This document shows positions 14,526-18,673 of a DNA stretch of 18,673 nucleotides, piece after piece. The position numbers and the translations under genes are program-made. The stretch is from Planctomycetaceae bacterium (GTDB lineage Bacteria > Planctomycetota > Planctomycetia > Planctomycetales > Planctomycetaceae). The stretch lies in NCBI GenBank assembly GCA_027000105.1, contig JALTOP010000208.1:1-18673 (forward strand), read 5' to 3'. Position 1 is the first letter of the stretch. Every line of letters starts with the position of its first letter. A model generated the notes under the pieces. The model ran no database searches, was not told the DNA's origin, and worked only from the letters and a program-made list of their open reading frames with translations.

Positions 14526-15482
14526 ATGAATATTGTCATGATGGCGACGGGTGAATTCGCATTGCCGGCGTTCAAGGCGCTTGTTGCGTCCCAACATCAG
14601 ATCGCTGCCCTGGTCACTCAACCGGATCGCATCAATCCGCGCAAAAAAGTTCATCCCCATCCGTTGAAGGAGTTCGCGCTTGAACAGGGAATCCCTGTGC
14701 TGCAGCCGGAATCGATCAACACTGCAGAATCGATCAGGAAACTTCAATCACTGCGCCCCGATCTGGTCATGGTGGCTGCTTACGGACAGATTCTTTCTCC
14801 TGAAGTGATCGAAATTCCAACAAGCGGAACCTACAATCTGCATGCTTCCTTACTCCCTCGACATCGTGGAGCCGCCCCCGTTCAATATGCGATTTGGAAG
14901 GGAGACAGAAAAACCGGCGTCACCATTTTCAAAATCGAACCGAAACTCGATGCCGGGCCGATCGTCGTCAAACGGGAAACAGAAATTCTCCCCGAGGAAA
15001 CAGGCGGCCAATTACACGACCGCCTCGCTCTGCTCGGAGCCGAAGCAGTCATCAACGCTGTCCATTTGATCGAAAGTGGTCAAGCCACCCCGTTGCCCCA
15101 GGATGATTCCCTCGCAACGAAATCACCCAAAATCAAAAAGGCACAGGGAGAGATCGACTGGAACCTGTCGCCCCGGGAAATTGATTGTCACATTCGCGCC
15201 ATGCAACCGTGGCCCAATCCATTCAGTTTCCTGCACCGCGAAGGAAAGAAAACGGAACGTGTCCTGATTTTGAAAGTCGCCCCCTGCGATCATTCTTCAA
15301 CCAACAACAAGCCCGGCTCGATTCTGGAAGCTCAAAAGAACTCACTGATCGTCCAAACCGGCAAGGAACCACTTTCTATCGAACTGATCCAGATGGCCGG
15401 AAAAAATGTGATGACCGCCGATGAATTCCTGCGCGGTCATCCCCTCGGCCCCCAAGACTATTTTGGATCGGAAACGGATTGA
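14526..15482 (+). CDS. fmt: Methionyl-tRNA formyltransferase
   Basis: Formylates methionyl-tRNA-fMet with 10-formyltetrahydrofolate, supplying the substrate later removed by Def. The protein is 318 aa from ATG 14526 (MNIVMMATGEFALP), close to the E. coli length; ATG 14520 is an alternative two codons upstream. I prefer 14526 because GGA lies five bases before it. Catalytic Asn104, His106 (NLHASLLPRHRGAAP) and Asp142 (LDAGPI) are all present, and the C-terminal domain has SPKIKKAQGEIDW. The frame is open back to 14406, but that extension is a translation of repeat copy C and should be discarded. A 506-bp gap follows before dnaN. Confidence 0.96.
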   Translation: MNIVMMATGEFALPAFKALVASQHQIAALVTQPDRINPRKKVHPHPLKEFALEQGIPVLQPESINTAESIRKLQSLRPDLVMVAAYGQILSPEVIEIPTSGTYNLHASLLPRHRGAAPVQYAIWKGDRKTGVTIFKIEPKLDAGPIVVKRETEILPEETGGQLHDRLALLGAEAVINAVHLIESGQATPLPQDDSLATKSPKIKKAQGEIDWNLSPREIDCHIRAMQPWPNPFSFLHREGKKTERVLILKVAPCDHSSTNNKPGSILEAQKNSLIVQTGKEPLSIELIQMAGKNVMTADEFLRGHPLGPQDYFGSETD

Positions 15483-15988
15483 GCGATCGCGGTTTGAATA
15501 ACCATTGAAAGAAACAGGAACAAACAGAATCTTCAGGAAAATTTCTGTTTCCGACCGAATGTTAAAAACCTGTTGAACAACCGTTGTTTTCCTGCGAAAA
15601 AAAACACCGTTTTTCCGTCAACCGATTTGCCGTTGATAACCCGCCCGGTTATCAGCCGAACGTCAACGGTTTCTCCAGATCGTTTTGACAGGTTTTCTAC
15701 ATAACCACCCTACAAAGAAACTACGTAACCTGTTCAAAAAACAAGAGTTGCAGCACAAAAGAATCCATTTCTCAACAGTTCAGGCTGTTTCTCTTAATAA
15801 TAGGAATAAATATTTCTTTTTCTTTTTTGCCTCTCCTTTTTTCGGCTCTCCAATGTGGGAAACTGGAAGGCTTGCAGTTGTTCCGTTTCAGGGGCGTTCT
15901 CGATTCCGTTTTGGGGGCCAGTACGGTATAATTCCTCTCCTGTAAATTCGTAAGTATTTCGATGATTCGGTAGGCGAAGAAAGTTAAA
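15483..15988. other. Repeat-rich gap before dnaN, candidate replication-origin region
   Basis: This 506-bp non-coding gap contains a perfect inverted repeat TGATAACC-CGCCC-GGTTATCA (15634-15654) nested inside CCGTTGA (15630-15636)/TCAACGG (15663-15669). AACCTGTT occurs at 15567-15574 and 15727-15734, with a near-inverse GACAGGTT at 15687-15694. CTACATAACC (15697) and CTACGTAACC (15721) are direct repeats. An AT-rich tract of about 55 bp follows (about 15790-15845). One weak DnaA-box-like site, TGTGGGAAA, is at 15854-15862; no consensus box is present. Gene context (dnaN, dciA, gyrB) and the strand switch nearby make an origin plausible. This is inference. Confidence 0.35.
15927..15932 (+). 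promoter_or_regulatory. Possible -10 element of dnaN
   Basis: TATAAT is a perfect sigma-70 -10 match 56 bp before the dnaN ATG. The corresponding -35 position (TTCCGT-like) is poor. Confidence 0.35.
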
Positions 15989-17101
15989 ATGGAACTGAAA
16001 TTCAAGCGGGACGTTTTGTTGTCGGCACTGCAGACAGTGGCGGGGGTTGTTCCTGCACGAACGCCGAAAGATATTCTGAAAAACACGAAGCTGGTTGTTG
16101 ATGCCGGCAAGGCGACCCTGATGGGGACCGATGCGGAAATCGGCATGCGTTACGATATTCCGGAAGTTGAAACGGGATCTTCCGGAGAGGTTTTGCTGCC
16201 CACGCAGCGATTGATCGCGATTCTGCGGGAAGTCACTTCTGAAGAAATCGTGCTGGATGCGAATGAAAACATGCTGGAAGTTTTCGCAGAGCACAGTCAA
16301 TTCAAATTGCCTGTGGAAGATCCTCGTGAATTTCCTGATGTTCACGCCTTCGATGCGGAACGATGTTATGTTGTTTCGGGGCATGCGCTGCGTCAGGCGA
16401 TTAAACGGGTTATTTTCGCAGCCGATGATGAAAGCGCACGATACGCTTTGGGCGGCATCTACATGGAACTGACACCAACTCAGTTGATCCTGGCTGCCAC
16501 CGATTCCCGTCGTTTGGCTGTAATGGAAGTGCAGGCGGGCGTGAATGGAGATGTGACAGATACTGTCTCGGTTGTACTGCCTCGAAAGGCGATGGCACTG
16601 ATCGAACGGAGTATCGAGGCAGATGAAAGTGAAATCCTGATTGCTCCCCGTGAGAATGAAGTGCTTGTCAAAAGCGGCAACACAACCATCTTCACGCGAT
16701 TGGTGGAAGGAAAATTTCCAAACTTTCGCGATGTTCTGCCGACCGAATCACCAAACAGGGTGGAAACGGTCGCTGGGCCGTTTCATAACGTCGTCCGGCA
16801 ATCACAGATTGTGACCAGTGACGAATCCCGGGGAGTCGATTTTGTTTTTTCCGACGGATTGGTGACGCTTATCTCCCAGGCGGCGGATGTTGGAAATTCC
16901 AAGGTGGAATTGCCCGTCGATTATCAGGGAGAAAAAATCGCGATCATGTTCGATCCCCGTTTCGTAGCAGAGTTCCTGCGCGTTCTGGAATCCGAAACAG
17001 CCGTTGAACTCGGCTTGATCGGCGGTGAAGACCCCGCTGTTTTCCGGTGTGGCGACGAATACAAATATGTCATCATGCCGCTGGCACGTGATGCTCCGTA
17101 A
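15989..17101 (+). CDS. dnaN: DNA polymerase III beta sliding clamp
   Basis: The ring-shaped processivity clamp that tethers DNA polymerase III to DNA. It is 370 aa, normal for the family, and starts MELKFKRDVLLSALQ at ATG 15989 behind a GAAGAAAG purine run. Three clamp domains can be followed: residues about 1-120 (with PARTPKDILKNTKLVV and VLLPTQRL), about 125-245 (FAADDESARYALGGIYME, ATDSRRLAVMEV) and about 250-370, ending in the typical YKYVIMPL. The order dnaN-dciA-gyrB follows. dnaA does not lie directly upstream; fmt does. Confidence 0.97.
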   Translation: MELKFKRDVLLSALQTVAGVVPARTPKDILKNTKLVVDAGKATLMGTDAEIGMRYDIPEVETGSSGEVLLPTQRLIAILREVTSEEIVLDANENMLEVFAEHSQFKLPVEDPREFPDVHAFDAERCYVVSGHALRQAIKRVIFAADDESARYALGGIYMELTPTQLILAATDSRRLAVMEVQAGVNGDVTDTVSVVLPRKAMALIERSIEADESEILIAPRENEVLVKSGNTTIFTRLVEGKFPNFRDVLPTESPNRVETVAGPFHNVVRQSQIVTSDESRGVDFVFSDGLVTLISQAADVGNSKVELPVDYQGEKIAIMFDPRFVAEFLRVLESETAVELGLIGGEDPAVFRCGDEYKYVIMPLARDAP

Positions 17102-17137
17102 CGGAGATCGACTCACGGATTTTTCTGTCTGTTTGGA

Positions 17138-17551
17138 ATGGATGATCAAATGGGAGAAAACGGAAAAGACGGGATCGACGCGGAAACCGGGGAAAAACTG
17201 CGACTTGTCATGGTTCGCAGGCGAAAGGAACTTTCCATACGGGGGGGCGGGCCGAGCGGAATCGGGGATTCGCTTCGTGAGGTGGTCGCTCACAGGAAGA
17301 TTGGACGTCTGCTCCAGTCCCGGGAGTTGGATCATCTTTGGAGCAGTTCGGTAGAACCGCGTATTGCCGAACAGACCAAAGTGATCTCGTTGAGAAATCG
17401 GGTGTTGCTGGTTCACGTTTCCAATTCTGTTCTGCTCAGCGAACTGGCAAACTTTCACCTCAGACAGATACTGGAAACGATACGACAGAAACGGCCGGAT
17501 ATCGAAATCAGGAATATCAAATTCAAACTCAATGCCGGTTTGAAACAATAG
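17138..17551 (+). CDS. dciA: DciA (DUF721) helicase-loading protein
   Basis: A 137-aa protein of the DUF721/DciA family, which helps load the replicative helicase DnaB in bacteria lacking DnaC. The conserved KH-like domain begins at about residue 42 (IGDSLREVVAHRKIGRLLQS) and continues through LDHLWSSSVEP, VISLRNRVLLVHVSNSVLLSEL and PDIEIRNIKFKL. The first 40 residues are charged and variable. The start is uncertain: ATG 17138 is used, ATG 17150 is an alternative, and neither has a good ribosome binding site. It lies 36 bp after dnaN and 63 bp before gyrB, the common neighbourhood of this family. Confidence 0.88.
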   Translation: MDDQMGENGKDGIDAETGEKLRLVMVRRRKELSIRGGGPSGIGDSLREVVAHRKIGRLLQSRELDHLWSSSVEPRIAEQTKVISLRNRVLLVHVSNSVLLSELANFHLRQILETIRQKRPDIEIRNIKFKLNAGLKQ

Positions 17552-17614
17552 TGATGGGATGCGTTGCAACTCACAAAAAGAGATTCAACAGACAGACAGG
17601 AATTGTGAAATCAT

Positions 17615-18673
17615 ATGAGTACGGAAGAAACCAACGAAGCGGCGGGCGAATACAGTGCATCGAACATTCGTGCGCTCGAGGGGATCGAAGGAATTCGATT
17701 GCGTCCTGCCATGTATATCGGTGGAACCGATCTGGTCGGTTTGCATCATCTTGTTTTCGAGTTGACCGACAACGTTCTTGATGAATTTGTCAATGGGTTC
17801 GCGAAATCGATGGTTGTGAAAATCAACGCCGATGGTTCCGTTACCGTCAGTGATGATGGGCGCGGGATTCCTGTCGGAAGAATGGAGGAACAGGAAAATA
17901 AATCCGCATTGGAGGTTGTTTTTACAAAGATTCATGCCGGGGGGAAATTCGACCGCGATAGCGGCTATGCCACCGGAACGGGGGGGTTGCACGGGGTCGG
18001 TATCACCGCTGTGAATGCCTGTAGTGAATGGCTCGAAGTGGAAGTTCGTCGCGATGGTCATGTCTGGGCAATGGAATTCAGTCGCGGAGAGGTAACCAGC
18101 GACCTGAAGAAACTCGGAACGACAGACAAAACAGGAACCAAAGTAACATTCATGCCGGATGCGGAAATTTTCCCGGATATCAACTTCCATTATGAAACAC
18201 TGAAAAAACGGTTGCAGGATGCCGCTTTTCTGAATGCGGGAATTCGCATTCGGTTGATGGACGAACGGAATGATCTTTCCGACGAATTCTACTATGAAGA
18301 CGGTCTGGTTGAATTCGTCAAGCATCTCAATCGAACGGAAAATCCGTTGCATACGAATGTGATCAAGATTGAAGGGACGCAGGACGATGTCGCCGTCGAA
18401 ATTGCAATGCAGTACAACGATGGCTATTCGGAAAACATCCGCTGCTACGCAAACGGCATCTACAACAGCGAAGGAGGAACCCACCTGAGCGGTTTCCGCA
18501 AGGCGTTGACGCGCACCATGAACAACTACGGGAAAAAGGAGAACCTGTTCAAAGATGCGACTCCCTCCGGTGAAGATTTCCGTGAAGGACTGGCTGCCGT
18601 CATTACGGTGAGAATCCCGAACCCGCAGTTTGAATCACAGACGAAAATCAAGCTGACGAATACCGAGGTGGAG
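17615..18673 (+). CDS. gyrB: DNA gyrase subunit B, N-terminal part (runs off window)
   Basis: ATPase subunit of DNA gyrase, which introduces negative supercoils. It starts at ATG 17615 (MSTEETNEAAGEYSASNIRAL) and is open for 353 codons to the window end. GHKL ATPase features: LEGIEGIRLRPAMYIG, the Mg-binding LTDNVLDE (standard family form DNSIDE), DDGRGIPVG, HAGGKFD and GTGGLHGVG, followed by the transducer region with YANGIYNSEGGTHLSGF and QTKIKLTNTEVE near the edge. The related ParE cannot be excluded by motif alone, but the dnaN-dciA context favours GyrB. The C-terminal TOPRIM part lies outside the window. Confidence 0.93.
   Translation, partial: MSTEETNEAAGEYSASNIRALEGIEGIRLRPAMYIGGTDLVGLHHLVFELTDNVLDEFVNGFAKSMVVKINADGSVTVSDDGRGIPVGRMEEQENKSALEVVFTKIHAGGKFDRDSGYATGTGGLHGVGITAVNACSEWLEVEVRRDGHVWAMEFSRGEVTSDLKKLGTTDKTGTKVTFMPDAEIFPDINFHYETLKKRLQDAAFLNAGIRIRLMDERNDLSDEFYYEDGLVEFVKHLNRTENPLHTNVIKIEGTQDDVAVEIAMQYNDGYSENIRCYANGIYNSEGGTHLSGFRKALTRTMNNYGKKENLFKDATPSGEDFREGLAAVITVRIPNPQFESQTKIKLTNTEVE

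Noticed and set aside
15854..15862. TGTGGGAAA as a DnaA box
   Set aside because: It has a mismatch to the relaxed consensus and is isolated, so it is not listed as its own feature.
16802..17569. 255-codon minus-strand frame over dnaN and dciA
   Set aside because: Antisense to two well-supported genes, with a protein sequence of random composition.
17585..18484. 299-codon open frame on the minus strand across gyrB
   Set aside because: It is antisense to a clearly conserved gyrB and has no family features or ribosome binding site; a codon-usage shadow.
1..18673. CRISPR arrays, tRNA or rRNA genes, transposase genes, phage genes
   Set aside because: None were seen in the gaps; the repeats present are too few and wrongly spaced for CRISPR.

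Overview
The window looks like a piece of a planctomycete chromosome. The strongest marker is a DUF1559 pseudopilin-like protein (10409-11424, minus) with the phylum-typical type IV N-terminus (FTLIELLVVIAIIAVL) and the C-terminal LGTRAGGE signature. A small cysteine/histidine protein (4647-5081) also resembles a conserved planctomycete family. Nothing in the window looks like a plasmid, phage, IS element or CRISPR locus.

Layout. From the left edge to about 13.4 kb most genes lie on the minus strand: a GT39/ArnT-like glycosyltransferase; an LptF/LptG-family permease broken by a frameshift; a tandem GNAT acetyltransferase; and a probable operon of an ATP-grasp ligase, a ComB-like phosphatase and a second GT-C glycosyltransferase. 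Two stretches run on the plus strand within this half: the 4647-5081 gene, and a small doubtful gene with a multi-pass membrane protein (8983-10408). After these come the frameshifted DUF1559 gene and glycyl-tRNA synthetase. From 13.77 kb onward everything is on the plus strand: def and fmt (N-terminal deformylation and initiator tRNA formylation), a repeat-rich 506-bp gap, then dnaN, dciA and the start of gyrB. The strand switch next to dnaN-dciA-gyrB suggests a position near the replication origin.

Themes. Translation initiation (def, fmt, glyQS) and replication (dnaN, dciA, gyrB) cluster on the right. The left half is mainly envelope and membrane functions (two lipid-linked sugar transferases, an LPS-export permease) plus unassigned metabolic enzymes.

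Most unusual content. (1) An 83-87 bp dispersed repeat with two potential stem-loops occurs three times (4389-4475, 11473-11559, and inverted at 14426-14508), always intergenic. (2) Two well-recognised genes carry single-base frameshifts at or next to short A/T runs, and a third small locus may too. (3) A near-identical element of about 23 bp lies upstream of both the LptF-family gene and glyQS, doubled in the latter. (4) A hairpin plus T-tract sits just before the ATP-grasp/comB operon and could be an attenuator. (5) The gap between fmt and dnaN holds nested inverted and direct repeats. (6) There are two further short tandem repeats.
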